Assembly: GCF_000931445.1 (NCBI RefSeq)
Contig: NZ_CP010849.1
Span: 6,200,001 to 6,264,000, forward strand
Origin: Streptomyces cyaneogriseus subsp. noncyanogenus
GTDB taxonomy: Bacteria; Actinomycetota; Actinomycetes; Streptomycetales; Streptomycetaceae
Direction: 5' to 3'
DNA length: 64,000 bases
This document shows positions 27,352 through 35,764 of the stretch, one piece after another. The notes beneath the pieces are model-generated. The model worked only from the letters and a program-made list of their open reading frames with translations, had not been told where the DNA came from and did not search any database. How positions within the stretch are numbered: position 1 is the stretch's first letter; the number at the start of each line of letters is the position of its first letter. The translations under genes were made by a program, and so were the position numbers.

Positions 27352-28590
27352 GTGGGCTCGGGAGGGCTGGAGCTGCCCCCTGGTGACGAGGGTCACGAGG
27401 GGACCTCCACGGACGTCCCGCCCGGTGCGGTGTCCCTGGCGCGGCCGATGAACGTGGGCGCGATCGGCCCGGAGCTGGACTGGGGCGCCGAGGCGTGGCA
27501 CGAGGTGCGCACCCGCGCCCAGCGGGCCGGCCGGGCCTACATCTGGCTGAACCTGGTCGAACAGCGGCTGCGCGCGGTCGTGGCCGCCGTGCTGCGGCCC
27601 GTGTACGAGCCCGTCCACGGCGACGAGTGGGTGGTCGCCGCCGCCGGGCCCGCCGGACAGGAGTGGGTGCAGCGGGCGGTCGCGGTACGGGAGGTCAGCC
27701 GCCGCAAGGGCTATCTGCTCGACCCGGCCGACGACAACGTGCTCAGCTTTCTGACGCTGCCGCAGTTGCGCGAGCTGATGGTGCAGCACTGGCCCTGCTT
27801 CGAGCCCTACATCGACGAGCGGCGGGACCTCGAACTCGCCCTCGACGAGCTGGAGGTGACCCGGAACGTCGTCTCCCGCAACCGGGCGCTGTCGGAGGCG
27901 GTGCTCAGCCAGGCCGAGCGGGCCTCGGCCCGGCTGCTGGAGATCCTCGGCGCGGGCGGCGACGTCCCCTCGGCGCGGCGGCTGCCCGTCGACGCCGTCG
28001 AGGATCTGGTCGGCGACCGGTACGCCGACGTGGTGGCGGTCCACCCGGACCGGGTGCGGCTGCTGCGCCAGTTCCCCGCCGAGGACATCTTCGGCGGCGC
28101 GCGCCGTCTGGACGCCATCGGCATCGGCCTCAACCTGCTGGTGCAGAACTTCTCCGGGCGGCGCCTGGTGCGGCTGGCCGAGTCCGGGTGCCGGGTGCGG
28201 CTGCTGTTCCTCAACCCGGCGTGCAGCGCGGTCAAGCGGCGCGAGCGCGAACTCGGCATCAAGCGCGGAGAGCTCAGCCGCGCTGTCGAGGCCAACATCC
28301 TGCACATGCGCCGGGTCCGCGCCCGGCTGCGCGACCAGGGCGCCTTCGAGATCCAGGTCTTCGACGAGACGCCCCGTTTCACGGCCTACCTCGTCGACGG
28401 CGACGGGGCGGACGGCATAGCGGTGGTGCAGTCGTATCTGCGCCGGACCCGGGGCATGGAGGCGCCGGTCCTCGTTCTGCGCAACGGGAGCAAACTGGTC
28501 AAGTCGGACCATGTGGACGAAGGTGGGCTGTTCCCCACCTATCGCGAGGAGTTCGAACTGATGTGGGCGGACTCGCGGCCGGTGTCGTGA
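27352..28590 (+). CDS. SAV2148 family HEPN-domain protein with PLD-like C-terminal domain
   Basis: A 412-residue protein. An N-terminal helical region (about residues 30-140: GAEAWHEVRTRAQRAGRAYIWLNLVEQRLR) fits the SAV2148 HEPN family of Streptomyces. The C-terminal part (RRLDAIGIGLNLLVQNFSGR, then SGCRVRLLFLNPAC) resembles the phospholipase-D-like or DUF5919 sensor domains. HEPN proteins are often RNases or nucleotide-linked regulators, but the activity here is unknown. I chose GTG at 27352 because GSGGLELPPGDEGHEG is, as I recall, the conserved N-terminus; a TTG at 27304 is an alternative. It follows the amine oxidase by about 100 bases and is not obviously linked to it. Confidence 0.8.
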   Translation: MGSGGLELPPGDEGHEGTSTDVPPGAVSLARPMNVGAIGPELDWGAEAWHEVRTRAQRAGRAYIWLNLVEQRLRAVVAAVLRPVYEPVHGDEWVVAAAGPAGQEWVQRAVAVREVSRRKGYLLDPADDNVLSFLTLPQLRELMVQHWPCFEPYIDERRDLELALDELEVTRNVVSRNRALSEAVLSQAERASARLLEILGAGGDVPSARRLPVDAVEDLVGDRYADVVAVHPDRVRLLRQFPAEDIFGGARRLDAIGIGLNLLVQNFSGRRLVRLAESGCRVRLLFLNPACSAVKRRERELGIKRGELSRAVEANILHMRRVRARLRDQGAFEIQVFDETPRFTAYLVDGDGADGIAVVQSYLRRTRGMEAPVLVLRNGSKLVKSDHVDEGGLFPTYREEFELMWADSRPVS

Positions 28591-28697
28591 GTCACTCGGG
28601 CGGGCGCTCGACCCGGCACTCGCCGGGTGCCGCGCGGGGCCGCACGAGCGGCCTGAGCAGGGCGTGGGCGCGGCCCGGGCGGCAGGCGCTCCCCGGA

Positions 28698-28720
28698 TTG
28701 TCAGTGGCGCGTGCGAAGGT
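28698..28720 (+). promoter_or_regulatory. PafBC-type DNA-damage promoter
   Basis: TTGTCAGTG, eight bases, then GAAGGT. The RecA-independent damage promoter bound by PafBC in actinobacteria is TTGTCRGTG-N8-TANNNT, so the upstream element is perfect and the -10 differs at one fixed base (GA for TA). It lies 43 bases before the start of a DEDDh exonuclease gene, a sensible member of a DNA-repair regulon. Confidence 0.55.
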
Positions 28721-28762
28721 GGAGGCCACCGGGGGAACGCATCACCGAGAAGGGGGGCCGCC

Positions 28763-29485
28763 ATGGGCTGGCACCGGGAGCCGCTGATCGGCTTCGACCT
28801 GGAGACGACGGGGACCGACCCGTACGAGGCACGCATCGTCACGGGCGCCGTGATCGAGGTCAGGGACGGCGAGCCGGGCGGCCGCCGGGAGTGGCTGGCC
28901 GACCCGGGCGTGGAGATCCCGGCGGACGCGGTCGCGGTCCACGGGATCAGCAACGAGCGGGCGGCGGCCGAGGGCAGGCCCGCCGACCGGGTGGCCGACG
29001 CCATCGCCGGTGTCCTGGTGGACCACTGGCGGGCGGGCGTCCCGGTCGTCGCCTACAACGCGGCCTTCGACCTCACGCTGCTCTCCGCCGAGCTGCGGCG
29101 GTACGGACTGCCGTCCCTGCGGGACCGCCTGGGCGGTGCGGACCCCGCCCCCGTCATCGACCCGTACACGATCGACCGCGCCGTCGACCGCTACCGCCGC
29201 GGCAAGCGCAACCTGGAGGCGGTCTGCGCCGAGTACGGCATCGCCCTCGGCACCGCCCACGACGCCACGGCCGACGCCCTCGCCGCGGCCCGGCTCGCCC
29301 GCGCGATAGCCGTCCGCCACCCCAAGGTCGGGGCCCTCGGCCCGGCGGAGCTGCACCGCCGCCAGATCGAGTGGTACGCCGCGTGGGCGGCCGACTTCCA
29401 GGACTTCCTGCGCCGCAAGGGCGACGCGGGCGCCGTCGTGGACGGCACCTGGCCGCTGCGGGAGCCGGCCCAGGAGCGGGTCTGA
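28763..29485 (+). CDS. DEDDh 3'-5' exonuclease (DnaQ/epsilon-like)
   Basis: A 240-residue protein with the three exonuclease motifs: FDLETTG (Exo I), HGISNE and YNAAFDLTLL (Exo II), and HDATADALAA (Exo III, the DEDDh His). This is the proofreading epsilon-like fold acting on single-stranded 3' ends. The last 50 residues (LHRRQIEWYAAWAADFQDFLRRKG) are a helical extension of unknown role, common in actinobacterial homologues. The ATG at 28763 begins at the conserved region. A PafBC-like promoter suggests DNA-damage induction. Its stop is only 16 bases from that of a convergent gene. Confidence 0.88.
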   Translation: MGWHREPLIGFDLETTGTDPYEARIVTGAVIEVRDGEPGGRREWLADPGVEIPADAVAVHGISNERAAAEGRPADRVADAIAGVLVDHWRAGVPVVAYNAAFDLTLLSAELRRYGLPSLRDRLGGADPAPVIDPYTIDRAVDRYRRGKRNLEAVCAEYGIALGTAHDATADALAAARLARAIAVRHPKVGALGPAELHRRQIEWYAAWAADFQDFLRRKGDAGAVVDGTWPLREPAQERV

Positions 29486-29501
29486 GCGGCTCGGGCACCC
29501 G

Positions 29502-30365
29502 TCAGAAGGGGTACCAGCGCACGGCGGTGTCCCCGTCCCGCAGCGACGCCACCCGCCGCCGGAACTCGGCCAGCGCCTTGGGGTTGGCCGGGGCGTGCTG
29601 CGCGACCCACGCGCAGCTCGCCGTCTCGCGGGCGCCGCGCAGCACGGCGCAGCCCTCCCACTCCCGTACGTCCCAGCCGTAGGCGGCGGTGAACGCGTCG
29701 TACGCCTCGGCCGGGAGGCCGTAGCGGTCCCGGGACAGGGCCAGTACGACCAGATCGTGCTCGCGCAGGTCCGAGGAGAAGGTCTCCAGGTCGACCAGGA
29801 CCGGCCCGCCGGGCCCGATGTGCACGTTGCGGGGCAGCGCGTCGCCGTGGATCGGACCCGGCGGCAGCAGCGGGGTGAGCGCGGCGGCGGCCGCGGCGAA
29901 GCCGTCGCGGCGCTCGCGCAGATACGCCGCGTCCGCGGGGTCGATCGCCTCGCCCGCCAGGCGCAGCCAGCGCTCCACACCGCCCAGCAGGTCGCGGGGC
30001 GGCAGGCCGAAGGAAGGGGAGGGCAGGGCGTGCACGAGGCGCAGCAGCTCGGCCAGGTCGTGCGGCTCGGCGGGCCGTACGGGGTCGGGCAGCCGGTGCC
30101 ACACGGTCACCGGATGGCCCTCGACCAGCAGAGCCTCCGGCTCCGCCGCCCGCACCGCCGGCACACCCGCCTCCTCCAGCCACACCGCGACGGCCAGCTC
30201 CCGGCGCGCCCGGTCCAGCAGTTCGGCGTCGCGGCCCACCTTGACGACCAGATCGCCGGCGGCGAACACCGCGTTCTCGCCCAGGGCGAGCAGCCGCGCC
30301 TCCCGCGCCGCGCCGGGCGACACCCCCGCCCCGGCCAGTACGTCCCGCGCCCGTGCCTCGTCCAT
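29502..30365 (-). CDS. Aminoglycoside phosphotransferase family protein
   Basis: A 287-residue small-molecule kinase fold. The N-lobe has ENAVFAAGDLVVKVGRD (Lys for ATP), the catalytic loop reads PIHGDALPRNVHIG, and the metal site is VLVDLETFSSDLREHD; all key residues are present, unlike the APH-like gene at 11689. Members phosphorylate aminoglycosides, choline, homoserine or unknown metabolites, and the substrate here cannot be told. It is transcribed alone, divergent from the sugar ABC operon and convergent with the exonuclease gene. Confidence 0.82.
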   Translation of the reverse strand: MDEARARDVLAGAGVSPGAAREARLLALGENAVFAAGDLVVKVGRDAELLDRARRELAVAVWLEEAGVPAVRAAEPEALLVEGHPVTVWHRLPDPVRPAEPHDLAELLRLVHALPSPSFGLPPRDLLGGVERWLRLAGEAIDPADAAYLRERRDGFAAAAAALTPLLPPGPIHGDALPRNVHIGPGGPVLVDLETFSSDLREHDLVVLALSRDRYGLPAEAYDAFTAAYGWDVREWEGCAVLRGARETASCAWVAQHAPANPKALAEFRRRVASLRDGDTAVRWYPF

Positions 30366-30421
30366 CGTCCGCCTCCGTCTCCTTCGTGCCGTGGTGCCGC
30401 CGTGCTGGTGCGGTCCGCCGG

Positions 30422-30478
30422 CCAGTGTCGCATCGGCACTGGTGGGGCGGTGTGCGCGGTGCCTTGACGGGGCACCGC
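30422..30478. promoter_or_regulatory. Two inverted repeats in the divergent APH/sugar-ABC region
   Basis: A 21-bp imperfect palindrome, CCAGTGTCG-CAT-CGGCACTGG (30422-30442, one mismatch per arm), is followed by GCGGTGCC-TTGACGG-GGCACCGC (30456-30478), whose centre contains a -35-like TTGACG. They lie 53-109 bases before the first permease gene. Sugar ABC operons of Streptomyces are usually controlled by LacI or ROK repressors; no such gene is adjacent here, so the regulator would act in trans. Confidence 0.4.
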
Positions 30479-30530
30479 CCCTTCACGACCATGACCAGGC
30501 CGTCCGCGCCGCGCAAAAGGGGCTGATCAC

Positions 30531-31466
30531 GTGAGTTCGGCGACCGAGGTGAGGAGACCGCGGCGCCGTGCGCCCGGCACCGGGCGGCCACGGCCGGCCG
30601 GCGGCCACGGCGCGTGGTTCCTGGTCCTGCCCGCACTGATCCCGATCCTGGTGCTCAGCGTCGGACCGCTGCTCTACGGCGTCCTGCTGGCGTTCACCGA
30701 CGCCCAGTCCGGCCGGACGCAGCCCACGCGGTGGATCGGCGCCCTCAACTTCCGGGACCTGGCGAGGGACACGCTGTTCTGGGAGTCCTTCCGGATCGGG
30801 CTGGTGTGGGCCGTGGCGGTGACCGCCGCCCAGTTCCTGCTCGCGCTCGGCCTCGCCCTGCTGCTCGACCAGGACCTGCGCCTGCGCTGGCTGGCCCGCG
30901 CCCTGGCGATCATCCCCTGGGCCATGCCCGAGGTCGTCGTCGGCATCATGTGGCGGCTGGTCTACAACCCGGACGCCGGCATCCTCAACGAGACCCTGCG
31001 CGACCTCGGCCTCGGTGACGGCCGCGACTGGCTCAGCGGCCTGGCGACCGCCCTGCCCGCCGTGATCGTCGTCGGGGTCTGGGCGGGCATGCCGCAGACC
31101 ACGGTCACGCTGCTCGCCGGGCTCCAGAACACCCCGCGCGAGCTGCACGAGGCCGCCGCCGTCGACGGTGCCGGCGCCTGGCGCCGTTTCCGCGCGGTCA
31201 CCTGGCCCGCCCTCAGACCGGTGGCGCTCGCCGTCACCGCGCTCAATCTGATCTGGAACTTCAACGCCTTCGCGCTGGTCTATGTGCTGACCAGCGGCGG
31301 CCCCGGCGGCCGGACCCGCCTGCCCATGCTCTTCGCCTACGAAGAGGCGTTCCGCTACGGCCAGTTCGGCTACGCGGCGGCGATGGGCTGTGTCATGGTC
31401 GCCGTGATCTCGATCCTGCTGGCCGTCTTCCTCGTCGGCCGCCTCCGGGGAGGTGAGGACGCGTGA
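30531..31466 (+). CDS. Carbohydrate ABC transporter permease, MalF type
   Basis: A 311-residue protein with six transmembrane segments. The cytoplasmic EAA loop ELHEAAAVDGAGAWRRFRAVTWPAL contacts the ATPase. The basic N-terminal tail (about 30 residues) precedes the first helix (AWFLVLPALIPILVLSVGPLLYG). It is the first gene of a three-gene unit with a second permease and a lipoprotein; no ATPase gene is present. In Streptomyces the shared ATPase MsiK commonly serves such systems, which I infer here. Start GTG at 30531 after AAAAGGGG; the stop overlaps the next start as GTGA. Confidence 0.9.
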   Translation: MSSATEVRRPRRRAPGTGRPRPAGGHGAWFLVLPALIPILVLSVGPLLYGVLLAFTDAQSGRTQPTRWIGALNFRDLARDTLFWESFRIGLVWAVAVTAAQFLLALGLALLLDQDLRLRWLARALAIIPWAMPEVVVGIMWRLVYNPDAGILNETLRDLGLGDGRDWLSGLATALPAVIVVGVWAGMPQTTVTLLAGLQNTPRELHEAAAVDGAGAWRRFRAVTWPALRPVALAVTALNLIWNFNAFALVYVLTSGGPGGRTRLPMLFAYEEAFRYGQFGYAAAMGCVMVAVISILLAVFLVGRLRGGEDA

Positions 31467-32296
31467 GAACACCCACCGCGGCCCGCGCGGGCCAGTACGC
31501 GGCGCTGCTCGCCTATCTCGTCTTCCTCGCCCTCCCCTTCCTGTGGCTGGTCTCCACGGCCTTCAAACCCCCGCGCGAACTGGCCAGTCTGCACCCCACC
31601 TGGATCCCCGAGGACCCCACCCTCGCCAACTTCCGGCAGGCCTTCGACGAGCAGCCGCTGCTCCAGGCCGGGCTCAACTCCCTGGCCGCCGCGGTCGGGG
31701 CGGCGGTGATCGCCGTGCTGATCGCCACCCCGATGGCCTACGTCATGGCCCGGCAGCGGGGCCGGCTCACCAAGGCGGCGACCGGCTGGGTCGTGATCAG
31801 CCAGTCCTTCCCCTTCGTCCTGCTGATCATCCCGCTCTTCCTGGTGCTGAAGCGGCTGCGGCTGGTCGACTCGGTGCCGGGGCTGGTCATGGTGTACGTG
31901 GTGTGGGCCCTGCCGTTCGCGCTGTGGATGCTGTCCGGGTACGTGCGGGCCGTGCCGGTGGAGCTGGAGGAGGCGGCGGCGGTCGACGGGGCCGGGCGGG
32001 TGCGGACCCTGGTGTCGGTGACCGCGCCGCTGCTCGCGCCGGGGATCGTGGCGACCGCCCTGTTCGCGTTCGTCACCGCGTGGAACGAGTTCTTCTTCGC
32101 GCTGGTGCTGCTGAAGACCCCGGAGAAACAGACGCTGCCGGTGGTGCTCACCCATTTCATCGGCGCGGAGGGCGTCGCCGATCTCGGCCCGCTGGCGGCG
32201 GCGGCCTTCCTCGCGACGCTGCCCTCCCTGGTCGTCTTCGCGCTCATCCAGCGGCGGATCACCAGCGGCATGCTGGCCGGGGCGGTGAAGAGCTGA
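31463..32296 (+). CDS. Carbohydrate ABC transporter permease, MalG type
   Basis: A 277-residue protein with six transmembrane segments and the EAA loop ELEEAAAVDGAGRVRTLVSVTAPLL. It pairs with the preceding MalF-type permease. The GTG start overlaps the previous stop by four bases, and its own TGA overlaps the next ATG as TGATG, so all three genes should be made in fixed proportion. The opening segment (YAALLAYLVFLALPFLWLVSTAFKPPREL) is typical of MalG proteins. Confidence 0.9.
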   Translation: MRTPTAARAGQYAALLAYLVFLALPFLWLVSTAFKPPRELASLHPTWIPEDPTLANFRQAFDEQPLLQAGLNSLAAAVGAAVIAVLIATPMAYVMARQRGRLTKAATGWVVISQSFPFVLLIIPLFLVLKRLRLVDSVPGLVMVYVVWALPFALWMLSGYVRAVPVELEEAAAVDGAGRVRTLVSVTAPLLAPGIVATALFAFVTAWNEFFFALVLLKTPEKQTLPVVLTHFIGAEGVADLGPLAAAAFLATLPSLVVFALIQRRITSGMLAGAVKS

Positions 32297-33576
32297 TGCG
32301 GACCCGACTCCTCGCGGCGCTCGCCGCCGCCCTGCTGCTCCTGGCCGGCTGCTCCTCCGGCGCCACCCGGGACGACGGCCGGATCACCCTGCGCTTCCAG
32401 TCCCTGGCCTGGCAGCAGGAGTCGGTGGCGGCCACCAAAGACCTGGTGCGCGAGTGGAACGCGGCCCACCCCGAGGTGCGGGTCGAGTACGTCCAGGGGA
32501 GCTGGGACAGCGTCCACGACCAGCTCCTCACCGCCTTCGAGGGCGGAGAGGCGCCCGACATCGTCCACGACGCCTCCGACGATCTCGCGGACTTCGCCTA
32601 CGGCGGCTACCTCGCCGACCTGACCGGCCTGCTGCCCGAGCGGCTGACCTCCGACATCCCCCGGCGGAGCTGGGAGACCGTCACCTTCGGCGACGGCGTC
32701 TACGGCGTGCCGTTCCTCCAGGAACCGCGGGTCCTCATCGCCAACGCCGCCTGGCTGAAGAAGTCGGGCGTCCGGATTCCCACCCCCGGGCGGCCCTGGA
32801 GCTGGGCGGAGTTCCGGCAGGTGACCGAGCGGCTGAGCGGCGACGGGAAGTACGGCGTGGCCTGGCCGCTGAAGGAGCCCGTCTCGGCCACGCTCAACCT
32901 GTCCCTGACGGCCGGCGGCCGGCTCTTCCACCGCGGCCCGGACGGCAAGGTCACCGTCCGGTTCGAGGCGGGGGACGAGGTGGTGCCGCGCACCGTCCAC
33001 GACCAGGTCGGCACCGACCGCAGCGCGCCCGCGTCGACCCTGGGCAGCGGGGGCTCCGACACCCTGCCCGGCTTCTTCGCCGGGCGGTACGCGATGGTGC
33101 CGCTCGGATTCTCCTACCGCCAGCAGATCGCGCAGCAGGCACCCGAGGGCTTCGAGTGGCAGGTGCTGCCCGCACCGGCGGGCCGCGCAGGACTCACCCA
33201 GGGCGTCAGCCCGCAGACCCTGTCCATCGCCGAGGACAGCCCGCACAAGGAGGAGGCCGCCGCCTTCCTGGACTTCCTGCTGCGCCCGCGGAACATGGTG
33301 CGCCTCGCCCTCGGGGACTGGATGCTGCCCACCGGCACCCAGGCCCTGAAGGACCCCGCCCTGCACACCCGGGAACACGGCTGGGCCACCGGGACGGCCC
33401 TCGCCCGCCACCTCCGCCCGGCGCCCGCGCAGTCGGTGCGCGGATATCCCGAGTGGAAGGACAAGGTGGCGACCCCGGCGCTCCAGGAGTACTACAGCGG
33501 GGCGATCGGGCTGCCGGAGCTGCGCGAGCGGCTGGAGGAGGACGGCAATCTGGTGCTCGCCCGGTACCAGCGCTGA
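32296..33576 (+). CDS. Extracellular sugar-binding lipoprotein of an ABC transporter
   Basis: A 426-residue protein with a lipoprotein signal (LLAALAAALLLLAGCSSG, lipobox LAGC, Cys at about residue 18). The mature part is a family 1 solute-binding protein: LRFQSLAWQQESVAATKDLVREWNAAHPEVRVEY at the start and a PWSWAEFRQVTERL segment in the middle. Unusually for Streptomyces, where the binding-protein gene normally comes first, it is the last gene of this unit. The sugar is unknown. Only 62 bases separate its stop from the next gene, which has its own promoter. Confidence 0.9.
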   Translation: MRTRLLAALAAALLLLAGCSSGATRDDGRITLRFQSLAWQQESVAATKDLVREWNAAHPEVRVEYVQGSWDSVHDQLLTAFEGGEAPDIVHDASDDLADFAYGGYLADLTGLLPERLTSDIPRRSWETVTFGDGVYGVPFLQEPRVLIANAAWLKKSGVRIPTPGRPWSWAEFRQVTERLSGDGKYGVAWPLKEPVSATLNLSLTAGGRLFHRGPDGKVTVRFEAGDEVVPRTVHDQVGTDRSAPASTLGSGGSDTLPGFFAGRYAMVPLGFSYRQQIAQQAPEGFEWQVLPAPAGRAGLTQGVSPQTLSIAEDSPHKEEAAAFLDFLLRPRNMVRLALGDWMLPTGTQALKDPALHTREHGWATGTALARHLRPAPAQSVRGYPEWKDKVATPALQEYYSGAIGLPELRERLEEDGNLVLARYQR

Positions 33577-33602
33577 GCGGCCGGGCGCCGGGCGTAATTC
33601 GA

Positions 33603-33632
33603 TTGTACGAGACGTCTCGTCTCGCTTATGGT
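33603..33632 (+). promoter_or_regulatory. Promoter with 14-bp operator inside the spacer
   Basis: TTGTAC (33603-33608) and TATGGT (33627-33632) are spaced by 18 bases. The perfect palindrome ACGAGACGTCTCGT (33607-33620) sits in the spacer, overlapping the -35, a classic position for a TetR-family repressor. The predicted transcription start falls at or near the ATG at 33639, so the mRNA could be leaderless. Confidence 0.55.
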
Positions 33633-33638
33633 GGGGAC

Positions 33639-34859
33639 ATGACGAACCGCGCCCACATCGCCATGTTCTCCATCGCCGCCCACGGCCATGTGAACCCGAG
33701 CCTGGAGGTGATCCGCGAGCTGGTGGCGCGGGGGCACCGGGTCACGTACGCCATCCCGCCGGCCTTCGCGGAGAAGGCCGCCGCCACCGGCGCCGAACCG
33801 AAACTCTGGAACTCCACGCTGCCGGGCCCCGACGCCGACCCCGAAGCCTGGGGCAGCACCCTGCTGGACAACGTCGAGCCGTTCCTGGACGACGCGATCC
33901 AGGCGCTCCCGCAACTGGCCGAGGCCTACCGGGGGGACGAGCCGGACCTCGTGCTGCACGACATCGCGGCCTACCCGGCCCGGGTCCTCGCCCACCGCTG
34001 GGGCGTGCCCGCGATCTCCCTCTCCCCCTGCCTCGTCGCCTGGGAGGGCTACGAGGAGGAGGTCGCCGAGCCGATGTGGGAGGAGCCGAAGAAGACCGAG
34101 CGCGGCCGGGCCTACTACGCCCGCTTCCAGGGCTGGCTGGAGGAGAACGGGATCACCGAGCACCCCGACCGGTTCGCCGGCCGCCCGGCCCGTTCCCTGG
34201 TGCTGATCCCGAAGGTGTTCCAGCCGCACGCCGACCGGGTCGACGAGACCGTGTACAGCTTCGTCGGCGCCTGCCAGGGCGACCGCGACGCCGAGGGCAC
34301 CTGGCAGCGCCCCGCCGACGCCGAGAAGGTGGTCCTCGTCTCGCTCGGCTCCGCCTTCACCAAGCAGCCCGACTTCTACCGCCGGTGCCTGCGGGCCTTC
34401 GGCGATCTGCCGGGCTGGCACGTGGTGCTCCAGGTCGGCAGGCATGTGGACCGGACGGACCTCGGAGACGTACCGGCCAACGTCGAGGTGCACTCCTGGG
34501 TGCCGCAGCTCGCCGTCCTGCGCCAGGCCGACCTGTTCGTCACCCACGCCGGCGCGGGCGGCAGCCAGGAGGGCCTGGCCACCGCCACCCCGATGATCGC
34601 CGTACCGCAGGCCGCCGATCAGTTCGGCAACGCCGACATGCTCCAGGAGCTCGGCGTCGCCCGGCACCTGCCCATGGAGGAGGCGACCGCCGAGGAGCTG
34701 CGCGCGACCGCCCTCCGGCTGGTCGACGACCCGGAGGTGGCCCGGAGGCTGAAGGAGATCCGGGCGGGGATGGCCGAGGAGGGCGGTACGCGCCGGGCGG
34801 CCGACCTCATCGAGGCGGAGCTGGCGGCGAGCCGCCGGGACCGGCCGCGGGAGGCGTGA
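33639..34859 (+). CDS. Macrolide-type glycosyltransferase (MGT/OleD family)
   Basis: A 406-residue GT1 enzyme. HIAMFSIAAHGHVNPSLEVIRELVARGHRV is the acceptor domain with the catalytic His; the nucleotide-sugar site is VEVHSWVPQLAVLRQADLFVTHAGAGGSQEGL ... PQAADQFGNA. It closely resembles OleD/OleI and Mgt proteins, which inactivate macrolides by adding glucose from UDP-glucose. There is no biosynthetic cluster nearby, so a resistance or detoxification role is likely. A palindromic operator in the promoter suggests drug-inducible expression. GGGG three bases before the ATG is a poor ribosome site, in keeping with a leaderless transcript. Confidence 0.88.
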   Translation: MTNRAHIAMFSIAAHGHVNPSLEVIRELVARGHRVTYAIPPAFAEKAAATGAEPKLWNSTLPGPDADPEAWGSTLLDNVEPFLDDAIQALPQLAEAYRGDEPDLVLHDIAAYPARVLAHRWGVPAISLSPCLVAWEGYEEEVAEPMWEEPKKTERGRAYYARFQGWLEENGITEHPDRFAGRPARSLVLIPKVFQPHADRVDETVYSFVGACQGDRDAEGTWQRPADAEKVVLVSLGSAFTKQPDFYRRCLRAFGDLPGWHVVLQVGRHVDRTDLGDVPANVEVHSWVPQLAVLRQADLFVTHAGAGGSQEGLATATPMIAVPQAADQFGNADMLQELGVARHLPMEEATAEELRATALRLVDDPEVARRLKEIRAGMAEEGGTRRAADLIEAELAASRRDRPREA

Positions 34860-35182
34860 CACGGAGGCCCGCCCGCCCGGAACGGCGCGGGCCCGGCCGC
34901 CCGCCGCGCGGCACCCGGATACGGCCGACTGCCCACGGGCGACGCACCGGCGGCGCGGCTCCCGTGCACCGGTGGCGCGGCTCCCGCGCGCCGGTCATGC
35001 CGCGCCGCCGTCGCCGCGGTCTTGCCGGACACGTCGCAGGCACACGACGGTTTTCTCCGCCCGCCCCAGGGGCGCGAGGGTTTCGCCGGCCCGCCACCGC
35101 GGACGACAGCCTCGTGCCGGCCCCCGCGGAGCCGCCGCCCGGATCCGCGCCCCACCCACCGGACGCCGCCTAAGGTGTGCGG
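34860..35182. other. Intergenic region with no gene seen
   Basis: This 323-base gap holds a short direct repeat (GGCGCGGCTCCCGTGC / GGCGCGGCTCCCGCGC, about 34954-34990) and several GC-rich inverted stretches. Open frames here lack ribosome sites and normal composition. No clear promoter is visible; the DUF1697 gene downstream must be read from a weak promoter or by read-through. Confidence 0.4.
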
Positions 35183-35728
35183 ATGACGACGTATGCGGCG
35201 CTGCTGCGCGGGATCAATGTGGGCGGCAGCAGAAAGCTCCCGATGGCCGACCTGCGCACGCTGCTGGCCGGGCTCGGCCACACCGGCGTGCGGACCTATC
35301 TGCAAAGCGGCCAGGCCGTCTTCACGGCCGGTCACGGGGACGAGGAGTCGCTGGCCGCGGAGCTCACGCGGGCGATCGAGGAGCGGTTCGGCTTCACGGC
35401 CGACGTGCTCGTGCGTGACCACGCCTATCTGAGGGCGGTCGCCGAGGCGTGCCCGTTCCCGGCCGCCGGACTGGAGGCCAGGCAGCTCCACGTCACCTAC
35501 TTCTCCGCGCCGGTCGGCCCCGAACGCTTCGCGGAGATCGACCAGGCCGCGTTCCTCCCCGAGGAGTTCCGGCTGGGCGATCGCGCGCTGTACCTGTACG
35601 CACCGGACGGCCTGGGCCGCTCCAGACTGGCCGAGGCCCTCTCCCGGCCCCGGGTGACCAAGGGCCTGATCGCCACCACCCGCAACTGGAACACCGTCGT
35701 CAAACTCGTGGAGCTGACCGGCCCCTGA
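35183..35728 (+). CDS. DUF1697 domain protein
   Basis: A 181-residue protein with the DUF1697 pattern: YAALLRGINVGGSRKLPMADLRTLL, then TYLQSGQAVF, and C-terminal KGLIATTRNWNTVVKL. The family is widespread and uncharacterised; its two ferredoxin-like halves are known only from structures. I chose ATG at 35183 (TAAGG upstream); an in-frame GTG lies at 35177. It is a single gene, convergent with the sulphur operon. Confidence 0.88.
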   Translation: MTTYAALLRGINVGGSRKLPMADLRTLLAGLGHTGVRTYLQSGQAVFTAGHGDEESLAAELTRAIEERFGFTADVLVRDHAYLRAVAEACPFPAAGLEARQLHVTYFSAPVGPERFAEIDQAAFLPEEFRLGDRALYLYAPDGLGRSRLAEALSRPRVTKGLIATTRNWNTVVKLVELTGP

Positions 35729-35733
35729 GCGCG

Positions 35734-35750
35734 CGCCCCGCTCCGGGGCG
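35734..35750. terminator. Hairpin between DUF1697 and the sulphur operon
   Basis: CGCCCCG-CTC-CGGGGCG, seven-base arms, placed in the 36-base gap between convergent stops. It probably ends the long minus-strand sulphur operon as well as the DUF1697 transcript. Confidence 0.5.
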
Positions 35751-35764
35751 GGCGGGAGCCGGTG

